Shown in pieces: positions 47,701 to 61,134 of a stretch of DNA of 64,000 nucleotides. Made by a program: the position numbers and the translations under genes. The notes under the pieces are model-generated. The model was not told the DNA's origin, made no database searches, and saw only the letters and a program-made list of their open reading frames with translations. Position 1 is the first letter of the stretch; every line of letters starts with the position of its first letter. The stretch comes from Adineta vaga (taxonomy: Eukaryota > Rotifera), in NCBI GenBank assembly GCA_021613535.1, contig CP075497.1, forward strand, positions 3,968,001-4,032,000, written 5' to 3'.

Positions 47701-47814
47701 AATTATAATTGTACCAATTGACATGGATCCTGTAACCAAAAGAACTTTGGAATCGATTGCTAAATTCCATGATGGTAGATCAGTTACTGATCGTTGCCCG
47801 ATTGAAATAGGCAT
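44737..47814 (-). CDS. FERMT: Kindlin (fermitin family) integrin activator
   Basis: FERM-domain adaptor that binds beta-integrin tails and activates integrins with talin. The F0 start is encoded by [20 protein letters not shown]; the next exon carries [20 protein letters not shown]1 has [15 protein letters not shown] followed by a long basic, Ser-rich loop with a poly-His stretch. F2 is interrupted by a PH domain (about 46230-45860) with [32 protein letters not shown] and [13 protein letters not shown]3 includes [21 protein letters not shown] and [11 protein letters not shown]. About ten exons. The residue before the F3 tryptophan, glutamine in vertebrate kindlins, is serine here. The longest intron (about 45255-45720) holds an antisense open frame that is not called. 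Confidence 0.93.
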
Positions 47815-48160
47815 ATAGTCCTTAAATTCAATATAAAAGGACTTTCAACGATCTTTTTCTTTCCTATTCTATTCTATCCAAACTGAATGCTATTGATGAA
47901 TAATATGCATTTCAATTGGCCAATCAGAAAATGTTGATTCATGATAGTATTCCTGTTGCCTCTCTCCAGCATTACTAAAGAATCAATTTCGTAAGAAAGA
48001 TGAAATAAAGATCTGTTAGAAAAAAAAAGAAAATTTTTTCAAATAAAATTTAATCATTTTTCAAAAACTGAACTTTCCATAGAATATCTATAATCATCTC
48101 TTCTCTTATTTTATTTCGTTCGTTTATTTATTGCAGAAGTAAATAACTAATTCTCAAAAT
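47815..48160. other. Divergent promoter region
   Basis: Between kindlin (-) and NTF2 (+). No exon; an acceptor-like attgcag lies 25 nt before the NTF2 start. Confidence 0.5.
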
Positions 48161-48654
48161 ATGGGTGATTTCAAAACAATTGGAAAAGCATTTATTGATT
48201 ATTATTACAGCAAATTCGATACTGGTCCACGAGACAGTGTTGCTGCACTCTTTGTAAGCTTCTAGATTCACATTCTTTGGGTTTTTCTTCGGGATAATAT
48301 TCCTTTCTCTTCTTTTCTAGGAACCAGTCAATGGCATGATGAATTTCAACAGTCCAGATTTTGCTAAAGGTGCTCAAGAAATCGCCGAGAAATTACGTAC
48401 ACTAACATTTCAAACAATAACACATACAGTATCAACGATGGATATTCAACCAACTTATGACAGTTGTATTTTTATTGTTGTTACCGGTGTTCTTAAAGTA
48501 AATCATAAAATCAAACTATTGAAAAACATGTTTTTTTTCTCTGTAGGCCGATAATGATCCACCAATGCAGTTTACTGAAACATTTCTCTTACGTTTTTTG
48601 AATAATTCATGGTTAGTTGTCAATAATGTCTTTCGACTTATTCTTCATGGTTGA
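48161..48654 (+). CDS. NUTF2: Nuclear transport factor 2
   Basis: Carries RanGDP back into the nucleus through FG-nucleoporins. Three exons (48161-48253, 48321-48497, 48547-48654) give 125 residues (127 in human). Landmark stretches: AFIDYYYSKFD, EIAEKLRTLTFQTITHTV, QPTYDSCIFIVVTGVLKADNDP and NVFRLILHG at the C-terminus, each matching the human protein in order. The human motif IGSSFIQHYYQLFD corresponds to IGKAFIDYYYSKFD. Only the tryptophan-rich loop after exon 1 is reworked (EPVNGMMNF). Confidence 0.95.
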
Positions 48655-49054
48655 ACACAAAACCAATAAACTTGCTTCTTCTAGCTTAATTTCTTGAAAA
48701 TTACCAAACATTAAACTTATAAGGAACAGTTACAATTGTTTATTCATTAAATTTATTCTTCTATCTACCCTTTTCTTTTGTCGTTTTTATTTGTTAACCT
48801 GTGTTTTTATGAGAATATAACCACGGTCAATCAAATCATTAATTCATATTTCCTTTTTCTTCTTCTTTCTTGTTTTCAACTATATATTTTTTTATTCCTC
48901 ACTCACTCTCTCTCTCTCTCGCTCGTTGTTTAACATCATCATATCTACTTACAATAACTTGTCTTAGAGAACATATTTTTGAAAAAACGCGCTACTTCAT
49001 TATTTTTTTTGTCTCTCCATTCTATTCGAAGTCAAAGAATTTGAATTGAATTCA
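48655..49054. other. Pyrimidine-rich spacer
   Basis: Strongly T/C-rich, with a ctctctct run near 48905-48925. No coding signal. Confidence 0.5.
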
Positions 49055-49750
49055 ATGAAAATATTTGATCGAAAAGATACATCTATGCCATCAATAGATT
49101 TTAATCAAAACTCAATCATGGCTTTGTTAAAAGGTCCGGATACTGAATATAAAAATTTATTAATAGAAAATAATCAGATGTTAAATACAACTAGAAATAA
49201 AGATCAATATCGAAATAGAAATTCATTTTTACAAATTCATGTTCGTAAGTTCAACTTTATTGAGTGAGTCGTTCTGTTGGAAAAAGAGTTATCTCTTGTA
49301 GTTTATCGAAAGTTGATAGCAATCTTCATGTTCTAAATTCTTATTACAGGCCCATTGACTGCAAAACAACAACGACACCGTCATTATCAACCAATGAAAA
49401 AACATGATAAATCTCTTCGTTTCACCTTTCCTATTAGTTATACATGTCCGATAAAATATAGAAAACGTCTTTCATCTCCTACAAGTAATTCTTCATTAGT
49501 ATCATCTCATTTCTCTTCGTCATCAAAACACCTTTCAAATGGATTAAAATCTCCTATTATATCCTTTAACGAAGATAACAACTCTTCATTAAAACAGGCA
49601 TGTCAATTATATGATACAACATTGTCCAATAGTATATCTTCATGTATTGTTCAAGATTTGTTGCAATTAAATAATAAGAAAGACAATCATATTCTCGCTG
49701 AACTCAATGACATATTTGAAAATCTTACTAGCAACAATATAATCACGTAA
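49055..49750 (+). CDS. Uncharacterised Ser/Asn-rich protein
   Basis: Two exons (49055-49244, 49350-49750) join in frame to 196 residues. No known family was recognised. The first exon encodes an N/D-rich segment. The second opens with a basic stretch (KQQRHRHYQPMKKH) and continues with a serine-rich middle (SSHFSSSSKHLS). It ends with an amphipathic, possibly helical segment (SCIVQDLLQLNNKK then LAELNDIFENL). Probably mostly disordered. The splice junction restores a codon, which supports a real gene, but product function is open. Confidence 0.55.
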
Positions 49751-49792
49751 CATATAAACGAAAGAAAAGAAAAAGGAAATAAATGAGAAAAA

Positions 49793-50065
49793 TTACAACA
49801 GACAACAGATTTTTGTACGTTTTTCTCTTGCTGAATTTAATGTTGGTGGATGAGGATTAATAACAACAACAGCTGGATCTTCACCATTATTGAATAAACC
49901 ATTTGCACTACCTTGAGAAGTTTGAAGAGCAACTAATTTTGTCACTGGTGCGTTGCTTACAGTTGGACCACCAATACTGACAGCAGTACCACCACCGATA
50001 CTATTCTTTTTCGTTCGACCACGTTGTTTTTTCTTCAAAAATTCTTTACTTTGAGATTTACTCAT
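49793..50065 (-). CDS. Small basic protein with C-terminal CCLL prenylation motif
   Basis: A 90-residue frame. The N-terminus is highly basic (EFLKKKQRGRTKKNS), the middle is Gly/Val/Pro-rich, and the end is KRTKICCLL. CCLL fits a CaaX box with leucine last, predicting geranylgeranylation and a membrane-anchored small protein. No family recognised. The start lies only 38 bp behind the stop of the GPCR gene on the same strand. An acceptor-like ttgttatag lies about 10 nt before the ATG, so it may be the downstream cistron of a trans-spliced pair. Confidence 0.62.
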   Translation of the reverse strand: MSKSQSKEFLKKKQRGRTKKNSIGGGTAVSIGGPTVSNAPVTKLVALQTSQGSANGLFNNGEDPAVVVINPHPPTLNSAREKRTKICCLL

Positions 50066-50103
50066 CGGATCCGGCTATAACAAAGAAACAAACATAGTTC
50101 ATT

Positions 50104-51615
50104 CTAAACAATATCACTCTTTCGATCAAGATTATCTAGGGAACTTATATTCTGTGATGTTACTGGTCTATACTGAGTCTCAAAACATGAGGCGCTATGA
50201 CGTTTAACAAGAGCATATTTTTCTTCTACAATCAATGAATTAAATTTGTCTTCTTGTGGACTAAATCTTGAACGTGTTGATGATGTTGACAATGTATTTG
50301 TTAAAAGAGCTTTTGTATAAGCACATTGATGATAAGTTTTATATGTTTGTAGTGAATGTGAAGAAGACTTAATGACCGCACCAGTACAACTACTAATCGA
50401 ATCTCTGAGTTGAATATTTCCATGTGGTGATGGATGATAAACATTGGAACCTCCTCCACCATTTGAATAACTTAATTCACTTTGACGTCGTGTTTCCACA
50501 TATGTTCCTTGAAAATATCGTCGTCGAAAGATTTTAAATAAGCATCGACAAAGAAGTTTACGTAATTCACGACGAAATAATTCTCCGGTAAATGTATATA
50601 AATAAAATCCAAACCCATAATCAAGATTCAATAAAAATCTCATGATTCCATCTAATAGAATTAAATATTTCTGTTCATAATTTAAATAAGGTTCAATGAC
50701 AGAGAAAACTCGTAAAGGAAATGTTAATAATAGAAAAAGAAATGTTGAAACAAATAAAATATATGCCAATTGAGTATCACGTGGTGAACGTGTTTGTCTC
50801 ATACCTAATTTTCTCATTAATAACTGTGATTTACAAACTGAATACATAACATTTGTATTAGCAATTAGAATAATTAGAAATGGGATTAATGAATTAATAA
50901 AAAAATTCATCCAAGAAAAATAGTAGATCAAAAATGATTCATATTTGCTTACAGTTGATCGATTTGTAACGAAACTATACATAGTAATAAATGTCATGTT
51001 CGTTCGATTCAACTTCCATTCATAATTGTTTTCTTGTTTGGATCCAAAAAATAATAAATAATGAATATTTAACAAGAATAGTATGAAATAAATTAAAACT
51101 AATGTACAATACGAATGTTTTCGACTAAAAACATATTGATTCCAAACATAATGTTTCGTCACTGCAGCACGTTCCAGTGATATCGCACAAAGAATCCATA
51201 CAGCACAATGTGAAAAATAACTCGTCAAGAATTTATATATTCGACAGAAAAGTAATGAACGTTGGAAGAAATACGATTGAAATGTATAACGAATAATTAA
51301 ACGAAGACAATTCATTGTAATTAAGATCAAATCCTAAAAGATAACTAAATGAATTTTAGTGCGTTGAAGAAAATACAAAGAAATGCCTGCATTTACCATG
51401 AAACTTTCCGCAATGAAGAGAATTGAACAACCAAATTTTTGGAATTTTTTTCTTGTAAATATTAATATGGTTAATAAGGAGCCAATGAAACCAAATGGAA
51501 ATAAAAACCATGGATAAATTCGATGGAAATTTATATTAAATTTCATAATCGAATCATTGGATATATTCATTGGCATTGAATACAGGTAATAATATTCAAA
51601 ATGTTCAATATTCAT
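50104..51615 (-). CDS. Rhodopsin-class orphan G protein-coupled receptor
   Basis: Two exons (51397-51615, 50104-51333) give 482 residues with seven membrane helices. Helix 1 is WFLFPFGFIGSLLTILIF. The junction gives SFMDLILITMN for helix 2, with the conserved Asp supplied by the second exon. Helix 3 ends WILCAISLERAAV, an ERA in place of DRY. A long serine-rich cytosolic tail ends SDIV, a possible class III PDZ ligand. Helix 1 to 3 spacing and the FPFG start are typical of peptide-like orphan receptors expanded in rotifers (inference). Ligand unknown. Confidence 0.88.
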
Positions 51616-52169
51616 TATTAATCTACTCTGATCTTATATCTAGATAACTTTTTCAGATTGTTAAGGAAAAACAACTGATTGTTAATATGATCATCGAGTA
51701 CTTTCTTACCTTATCTAATGATTTCCTATACGAGGTAGAACTTTATGTCCTACGTAGATAGAGAATATTGAGTTTTCTCTAATTGCCTTATGTTATTCAC
51801 CTTGTCTCTCTTCCGGATGCAGAATAATTATTCAAACAAAAATAGAATGAAGAAAATTACAAAATCTAAGAGTAAGATTCTTCCTTTGCAAAAAACTGAT
51901 GACGTGAAAAAAGGGAAAATTTGAATTCAAGATAAAAACAACATTGACGTCGACATGTTCTACTTAATTACTAAAGTCTAGTAAGTTAATATAGATGGAG
52001 ACGATTCTATGAACATGTCCTTATTTCATATTCGAAGCTACTATGTCAACTTTGTTGTCATTCGTCTATTCGATGAAGAGAAAGAAGATTAAGAAAAACA
52101 GAAATGTTAATTATTGATATTCTCAACATGTCATTGCTTAGTTTCCGAGAAAATATTTGTTTAATCTCA
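51616..52169. other. Spacer between GPCR start and NACHT-WD40 3' end
   Basis: No certain exon. A possible alternative last exon of the NACHT-WD40 gene lies around 52080-52195 on the minus strand (VNELVAHDEIKQIF frame), but its phase does not fit the best donor. Confidence 0.45.
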
Positions 52170-55100
52170 TCATGAGCAACCAATTCGTTGACTTCTTTTT
52201 TGGAAAAGGAGAAATTTAAAACTTACTAATACCGAATCATTTGTTGTTTGATCAAGTTTTAAATTTTGATGAGAATCAGAAAGTAATGTTGAATCTTTAG
52301 GATACAACAATGGTTTTGTTTTGATTGGTAATAGAGTATTGCATGGATCAGAAAATGCTAGAATAAAAAGAATAAAAATTAATCGAATAGAAGAGACAAT
52401 ATTTACAATGAAATTGACGTGGTGGCGTTTTGGATGTATCGTTTGATGGAATATTGAAGAGACTGAGCATAGCAACACAAGGTGTATTCTGTAAGATAGC
52501 TGCATAACGTGCTATAAGTAAAAAGTTCAGAAGAGATTTAGAACATTTGTCAGATATTATTTCTTACCTCCACTCTGTGAAACAAGTAATTTAACAAGTA
52601 TATGATTGAAATGAAATGTAGCTATTGAAATACCAGTTAATGTGGACCATGCAGAAAGACAACCATCTTGAGAAGCTATAAACAACAAGATATTAATTTG
52701 AAGAAAAAAGAAGAGATACTATGATAAGAAAAACATCATACCAGTAATTGCAATACTACTATCAATTGTAAATGTAACAGTAACGATGGTATTTTTATGT
52801 CGTGTAAGTTTATGTACAACAGCACCTAGAATTTATAATCAAATTGTTTATTTATTGAAATAAATTGATCTACCATCTTTAAATGACCATAGTAGAGCTT
52901 GACCATCATTATCACCAGTTAATACATGTTTACCATCTTCACTAATTGCAACAGCTGAAATTGATTGTTCATGTTCAACAAGTACCTTAAAATAGATCGT
53001 ATTTTCTCAATCATCTCAGAATAAATTCTTTCTTTTCTACTTGAGTTAATTTTCCCGATGATAATTCCCATAATTTACAACTACAATCTTCTCCACCAGT
53101 TATTAAATATTGTGAATCAGCTCGGAATGCCATACAAGTTATTTTTCCTTCAGTATGATCAATAGAACGTACAACACGTGCATCATCCAATGACCAAATT
53201 TTCAAACTAAAAAGTTCATTCTTTCAAACTCTTGAACAAAAGAAAAATATTATTTACATATTATCACCATTTCCAGATACAACATATTTTCCATCCGGAG
53301 ATACACCTAACATTTTACATGGTACATTAAACTAAAATACATCAAAGTTTTATCGATTCATCCAAATGTATTTTCTCCTTACTGAATCAATTAATTCTCC
53401 TGAATTTGCCCACCATGTTTTTATATAATTTTGGTCATCACTTGATAAAATCTTTCTATTATCTTCTAATATTCTAACATGTGCTATTGCTGCTGAATGT
53501 TCCTAATAAAAATTAATCGGAACGATTATCTCAAACAATATTTTATCCAAAAAAAAAGAAATTCTTACAGTAAATTCTGCAACAATTTCTCCCATTTCAT
53601 TATCGTAGACTTTTACTGTTGTATCTTTGGAGCCTGATAATGAAAATAAATATGAATGTGAAAGTGCTACTTGTGTAACAGGTCCAGCATGATCAGTTGT
53701 ACGTTCAGTAAATTCTCCATCAATTAAATTAAATAATCGTACGCTACCAGCTGCACATCCAACAATCGCAACATCACCTTCACGTGAAATTGACAATGCT
53801 GTAATACAATCTGTTATTGTCAATGGATCATTGGCTTGAAAACCAGTGGATTGTTGTTTAACATTTAAAACATGAATTGCATTCTAGAAAAACAAGCAAT
53901 GCTATGTAAGAAGAAATTCCAAGATTATTTCATACTTCAGCTGCAGAAAAAAGAAAATAATCATCAGCAGATGAATGTAAATCCGTTATAGCTGAATCAT
54001 GATGTGTTAATGTTCGAAGAAGAACTTGTGAACGTAAATTATAAACATAGATATGTGCATTATTACATCCAACATAACAACAAATTGAATCATTTGATAT
54101 TGAAAGACTTGTAACTGCAGATGTATGTCCTTCAAGTTGATGTATATCACTTCCGGTGACAAGTGATTTCACTTGAACTGTATTATTATCACATGAAAGT
54201 AAAATAAATGTATCATCAATTGAAATAGTCATATGTGTTATTGGTGAACCAATTGTATCGATAACATCTAGTAATTGCATACCATGAAATGTCCATCGTT
54301 TTATTGTATGATCACGTGAAGCTAAAGAAGAAAAAAGAAAACTTTATATTTGTAATTTCTTATATTGGATTGAAGAATAAACCTGTGACTAATAATGCAT
54401 CATCTTGTGTAAGTGCAACAGCAGTAACAGCATCGGTATGTTGTTCAATTGAATGTTCAATTTCACCTGTTTCCAAACGAAGAACAATTATTAATCGATC
54501 ACGAGATCCGGTGACAATTTGTTCATTATTATGTGAAACAACCATACAAAGTATTTCATCGTGATGAACACTAAAAGAAAATTGTCATTCAAATTCGTTA
54601 AATCTTATCAATTCATCTGTATATTTACGTATAATTATTTTCCAATTCACCAGAATTTAAATTAAAAACTTTCACAGTTAGATCTTTCGATGATGATACT
54701 AAATATTTATTATTATGTGTTAATTGTATACGTGTAATCATTGATGTATGACCTACAAATACCATAGAATTTCTTTTATCATCAATTTAAATCATTTTTT
54801 CATACCAGTAAACTTTTTGACAAGTTTCTTCGATGGTATATGATACATAGCTATTTCATTGGAACGTGTTGTACAAAATACATGTTGATTATATGTTGTT
54901 GGTACTATTTTAAATGCCCCTTCAACACACGGTAATACTGTTATTGTCAAGGGTGGAATCGTTGTAATCCATGAAGATAATGGAACGAAAACAGATGCAT
55001 TAGATGTATCACACCACTCATGAGCTTGAGCAAATAAGATTTCAATATGTTCATTATAATGTTGTTTGATACTTTTTAAACGTAAAATCATTTCACCAGC

Positions 55101-58100
55101 GAGAAGAATAGGATTACGAGAAACAATATGAACAATATTTTTTAAAATCGTTTGAACAAGAAGTACGTCAGCATCTAAGATATTACTACAAACTACATCT
55201 AGTTCCCATAAGACTTGTTCAATAGATGAACCATGAATTTTTGCTAAGAGATATTCGAAACAACATAATGTGAATTCTTTTAAACGATCCACATCACCTA
55301 AATCAATCAAAATGTAATCAAAATCTGCTAAGAAAAAACAACATACCAGAATGCATCAATTGATACCATAATTCACCTAAACGTCGATAATTATATGCTG
55401 TTTCGGAATAGAGAAGTGGTTGTTGTAAAATAAAACGACGACCACTATCACCTCTACAAAATAGAAAAGTTTTTTTTCCATTTTTCAGATATCATTTCTT
55501 TCATACCTAATTTGAATATTTCGTGTCATATCAATTAATGGTTTTGATTCAATGAATGCTTCAAGAAAATAATTAGCTATATCTCGATGTGAAATCCGAA
55601 TATCTTCAACTTTTCTTAAATATTTTTGTTTCATTTGTCGACGAATAAATGAATGACTCCAACAAATAACAACTTTTAAATCAAAATATTTCACTGTCAA
55701 TAATGGACCTATTCTCAATAAAGATATAAATATAAATTCAAAAAAAAAGAACACTTTTTGTTTATCAACTTACCTAAAGTATATTTCATTGCAATCCATA
55801 AGGATGGAGGAAAACGTAAGTATTTCGGTAGATCTTTTTGAAAGTATTCGAGAAAAAAATCATTATTACATGATAAAATATCTAATAATTCCACTTCATT
55901 TATTCCTGCTTGAGATGAACTAATATAATTGAATACAAAAGCACAAATTTTCGGTCCAAATTTTCGTTCACAATGATCTATAGAATAACAAAAATCAATC
56001 TATTGTTGTCGTTAATCTCATTCAAAAGAAGAAATCATTTACCAATGTATGCATTTAAAATCTCTTCCGTATTCAATTCGGAAAGATCTAATTTCTTTTT
56101 TCGTTGTGAAATATAACTAAAATAACTTTCATTTAAAACCAATCGAAGAAGAAAAAATATTTGCGATTGTTTATCTAATTGTTGATATATACATTTTGAA
56201 AGCGCTTGTAAAACAGAATCAGTTACATTGCGTTTGATTGAATTCAATTCAGATTTAATATATAAAGATAAATCACGAATATTGATTGTTTCAATAGAAA
56301 AGGGTAATTCAATAATACATTCATCTTTTTCTAATCGTTCGAGCATTTCACGAATTTGAATGTCAGGATGAGGAGTTGAATGCATATTTCGACTAACGGA
56401 TAGAATTACATAAATCTACAGAAGAAGAAGAAGAAGAAGAAAAAAACAGTCCTGACAACTTGACAAGAAATGATATCTACATACTTGTGGTGGTAATAAT
56501 TGAAGTAATGTTTGATAATATGACATTGATGATGTATATTGATTTGAAGGTGCTGCTTCTTCTATTCCATCAATAACAAGAATAAGTGGTTTTTGACTTT
56601 TTGATAAACTTGTTAAAACTGATTGATAATATTCGATTTGATCTAATTGTGAAACATTCGATAGAGAAGGTGCTTGTTGTAATGTACTCATTTGTGTACA
56701 TATTGATGCAAATAATTCTACAAGATTTCGTGATCGAGAAGTAAGATTAAAATAACGTATAATACATTGAGAATTTGTTCCTAAGAGATTCAATAAGAAT
56801 TGAGCAATTTTTGTGCATAATAAAGTTTTTCCCGATGCTCGACTACCAACGATCATTAATGGATAATGTTCTTTGATATCTGCTGAGATTAACCATTGTT
56901 TAAATGAATGATTATTTTCAAGAAAATTTTCTACACCTAAACAAGTATGTGAAGATAATTTGGAACAATGTGTAAGATGAACAAGTGATTCATCGTAAAG
57001 AATTTGTTCGGGACGTGAGAGATGATGTGAAATAGATAAATTTAAATGATGTTCACAAGAGGATTTTATTCGAAGAAATACTGCTGCATTTAAAGTACGT
57101 AAATAACGTTGATAATCAACATCATCAAATTGAAAATCTCCATTTTCTTTCCATGGTATGCTAAATGCTGCGCAATTATCTTCCGTATGATAATCATTGT
57201 CACCATGAGATGAGAATTTATGTGTGATCGATTCACGAAAACGTTTCAATTTTTCTTGTCGAGTTTTATCCAAACGATTCGTTCCAGTAAGTAAATCAAT
57301 ATACGATTCATTACCTTTACTTTTTTCATTTAAACCTAAAAAAAGGAAATTTTCTAATTGATTTAAAACAAAGAGTAAAGAAGGTTGTGAAGTTTAAAAT
57401 AATTATCTTCTTTTAGATTGAAAAAAGAAAAAACTAAGTCAATTTCTATTTTTAACATTATCTATTGAAGAGAAAAATAAAATTTAGTATCATTAGTATT
57501 TGTAGAGAAGTATGTGACAAGTTACTAATTATAAGGTCTCATTATTTTAATGAAGAAATTGTCTAAGAGATTGCGTTGTATCAAGAGATGGTTTGTAATA
57601 GTTTTAGGTACTGATGAAGACGAAAGACTAGAAAAATTTGAATAGTTTTTTGTTTCTCAAGAAAATCAGCTTTGATGATGAGACGAAGCTTAAATTTTCT
57701 TTGACAGGCTTTTCTCATCATGTTTTAGTCTATCAGAATTAATTTGATTCGATTGAATTATCTTCTAAAGAAGCAAGTAAAAAGGCTGAATAATATCTCA
57801 TGTCACAACCATTAATCAATTAATTCAAAAGGAAAAGTTTTGCTTTGATAAAATCTCAAAATAAAATCGGAACGTTCGTTAGAATTTAATATTTATCTCA
57901 ATTTCATTTGGAAAAACGAAAATGAAAGATTTCTAATCAATCGGATACGAAGTAACATCGTAACAGGAAATAAATCAGATAGACGTGCATACCATCATAT
58001 TGTCTAAAGATGCACATGCAACCGGATGACGATAGTTTGGCTGCATAATTGAACAGCATTTCAACGCCGGAAAGCAATGGAATATCTTGTAATGATGATG

Positions 58101-58940
58101 TGTCATGTTTAGACTTTAAATTAGATTTTTCATGAAGAACACTGGTGAATAAATCAGTTAAACTTTGATAAACATCATTCCATTCTTGATATTCACGAAG
58201 ACTTATATCGTAAGTTGAAGTTGATCGAGATAAAATATTTGGAAAATCTTCATCAGGATCTTTTAGTTTAAAAGCCGGTGGTGATAATTTATCATCCAGT
58301 AAATACCATCGTTCGAGTAATTTCACATCTGACGTAAAAGGTTTCCATAGATTCGAGAAAAAAAACAATTTAATTAAAATCATTTACCTTTATTCAAATC
58401 TGATGCAGCATTTTTAATATTATTAAAATCTGTTGTTGATAATTCAATTGGTAAGACAATTGAACCATACTTATTACCAACAAAACTCTAAAAATCTTTT
58501 GAAAACGACTCTTCATTCTTTGTTGAATTCAACTTACCAAGAAAAATAAACCAGTAGATGTTCGATAAGCATCATGAATTTCTTTCATATACCGTAAAAC
58601 ATGATATGGATTTCGATAGGGATCAAGATCCCAATTCAGATTACAATCAATAAAATTTATATAGATGCCTTGCGTTAAAAAATATTGTTGTAATTTCGGT
58701 AAAGTTTCCGTTGTTAACATAAGACGTTCGTTAACAAATTCTACGAAAGAAAACAAACAAAGAAATCAATCGAATCAGTGATACTTTCCTTTAATTACCA
58801 TCTTTATTTGATATAATAAGTATTTTAATTTGATTCCAAATTAATTTCGGTAATTGTTTCTCAGGAAATAAAACCTTTCCTTGCATTACATTGGTGTAGG
58901 TATCCAAAGCATTATTCTTAGTGACATGACCAGACACCAT
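52170..58940 (-). CDS. NACHT and WD40-repeat protein (NWD1/NWD2-like)
   Basis: Large multi-exon signal-transduction ATPase with the STAND layout. The N-terminal region (58940 to about 58000) resembles the DUF4062-type start of NWD proteins (KILIISNKD then FVNERLMLTTETL and FIDCNLNW). The NACHT domain carries Walker A GSRASGKT (56824-56847) and Walker B LILVIDGIEE. A winged-helix/helical stretch follows (EVEILDILSCNNDFF, SHRDIANYF). At least ten WD40-type repeats are encoded from about 54800 to 52500, with blade ends such as VKSLVTGSDIHQLEGH, CKLWELSSGK and SKDTTVKVYD. Relatives oligomerise on activation. The C-terminal end is uncertain; the in-frame stop is used. An intron of about 640 nt interrupts the N-terminal part. 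Confidence 0.85.
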
Positions 58941-61134
58941 GATTGAAAAAAAAAACAATTTGATCGATTCTTCTTTTTTTCGGTTTAACTATGATGTCAT
59001 TTGCTTGTCACGATTTGATCTCTACGTAACAAAAACGAAGAAAACATGATAGTAAAGATTTATCATATAAATATATGAAACAAGTGGCTATAGACACAAA
59101 CGCAGTTGTTGAAAACATTTCTAAACTTAATCTTCCTTTTCTCTCCTTCTCATTCTCAATTCTCTAGTTTTAATATAGATGAAGAAAAGAGAATGACTGA
59201 ACTAATGACGGTAGTCTTTTATTTTGATGGTCGTCACAATGTTTTTTCTTCTCTTATAATACACAAGTTTTTTTTCTTCTTCTCCTCTTAGTTTTGCCTC
59301 TGACAGATTCTAAGTGCATCATTAATCAAGATGCCAGAAAAGAACACTATGACAATGTGTCACTTCTACAGTTAACGACGGAAATGAAGAGAAAAAACCT
59401 GGTAACGGAAAAAATGGATTTGTTTATATTTGTCTGTCGATGATGATAGTTGTTATAGTAGCATTGATAGTTTAATAATTGTCTGTTTTGATTTGATTCA
59501 ATCAAGTGATTGTATTTTTATTTTCTCGATTACTTGTATAGAAGATCTCAAGAGACTCTCTTCTTCATTATTATATCATCAATAAAAGACATGAATATAT
59601 AATTAAGTACGTACGAGATATGTGACTATTTAAAAGAAGTTAATCACACTGATATAAAAACGTGATTGAAAATCGTAGTTAATAGCTACTAAAAACAAGA
59701 TTTATATGAACACATTATTTTTCTCGTATTATCGACCATCTTCATCTCTGTCTCTGTCTCTCTCTCTCTCATCTGTCTCTTATTACCCTTTCTCTTCTCA
59801 GCTTTGGGCGTTTCTGAGTTTTTCTTTCTCAATAACTCGTATCTTTCGAGCATAGTTGATAAGCAGTAACAGCAATAACAAAAGCTTGAATGTAAAGACA
59901 AAGTAGGCGTCTTTTTTATATCGCGTGTTCCAGTAGCATCCAACATTTCTTTCAGTTCTTCGCTTCGTATTGACGTTGAGCTGCAAAACGACACTGATGA
60001 AGAGTAGGCACATTAATGTCGTCAATAGATAGCAACAGGAAAGTTCAAATACTCTCTAAGTCTTACCAACATCATATAATAAACTAACAAAAACTAGCTG
60101 TGTTTCTGCTTTTCTTTTACTCTTTGTCGGAACTATCATGTTGCACTCATGAGAAAAAGAAAGAAATGATAAAAGAAGAGATTTCTCTCGTCGTTTTATT
60201 CTTCATTTTTTTTCTTGAACGGATGAGCCGATTACGATAGAAAATAGATGCAACAGTATGACTCGATTATATATTATTTTTTTTTAAAAAGAATTGCTGT
60301 CGTTGTTACTGTCGCAACCAGTAATAATGTCTTAGTTCTGTCAAGCATAAAAGAGAGACAAGAGAGAAACTAGAAAAGAAGAAATGTAATTACCATCTTG
60401 GGGAGAATAAAAGTCGCCTAGATTTATTTGACATTATTCAATTCGGAAATGTTAAGAAAGTTCACTTCGCTTGCATATGTATCTTCAAGTATTTCAAGCA
60501 GAATGAATGAAACTTGTTGGAAAAGAAAACGAATTTATCTCTATTTATATTTATTATAATGATAATTTTCCTATAACATATGTAAAATATGTTTTCGCTT
60601 CATTTTATCTGACACGTTCTTACTAATTGTTCTATGAACAATAAATTGTCTATACGTGTCACTTTTCTGTACGAATGTAGTGAAACCTAATTAAATTACA
60701 AACAATTTCTAAGAAGATAAAATAGCAATAGAAAATGGTTTGTTTGTTTGTTTGTTTTGTGTGATTTAGTAATTGAATTCAATCTGATTCTGTATGACAA
60801 GATGCTTAACAATATTAAAAAGTAATTGACTTTCGAGAAGTAGTGTCATCTTGAAAGAAGATGTCTTACGTTTATCATCATTCTTTCTTCACTTCTATTC
60901 ATTCATTCGTTTGATTGATTTCTGTCGAATTGGAAAATTCTTTCGAAGAACGAACGAACAACGTCTTTTGCTTGTCATCTCGTTATTAATTTGAAATACA
61001 TCTATGTTTATCGTACAACTTGAAAGATTGTTTTCCATGTTCATTCGAATAGAAGTTTTACGGAAAACTCTCATTATGTCATTTCAGATGTTTCATATTT
61101 TCTACTCTAAAATGCATATGTTTTGTTTGTGATT
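58941..61134. other. Gene-free stretch of 2.2 kb
   Basis: Divergent interval between the NACHT-WD40 gene (-) and the TRIM37-like gene (+). Contains a TC-rich tract (about 59742-59780) and a GTTT tract (about 60738-60757). Open frames here are low-complexity artefacts. No tRNA or structured RNA could be recognised. Confidence 0.5.
60738..60757 (+). repeat. GTTT tetranucleotide tract
   Basis: About five GTTT units in the 2.2-kb gene-free stretch. Confidence 0.8.

Noticed and set aside
52080-52195. Possible alternative last exon of the NACHT-WD40 gene (VNELVAHDEIKQIF frame)
   Set aside because: Looks protein-like, but its phase does not join the preceding donor; left as an open question at the C-terminus.
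59689-60025. Two overlapping minus-strand frames
   Set aside because: Derived from TC/GA-rich tract; no domain or splice structure.
58941-61134. Search for tRNA, spliced-leader RNA or transposon remnants in the long gap
   Set aside because: No cloverleaf, conserved leader or terminal repeats could be recognised by eye; a covariance-model search would be needed to exclude them.
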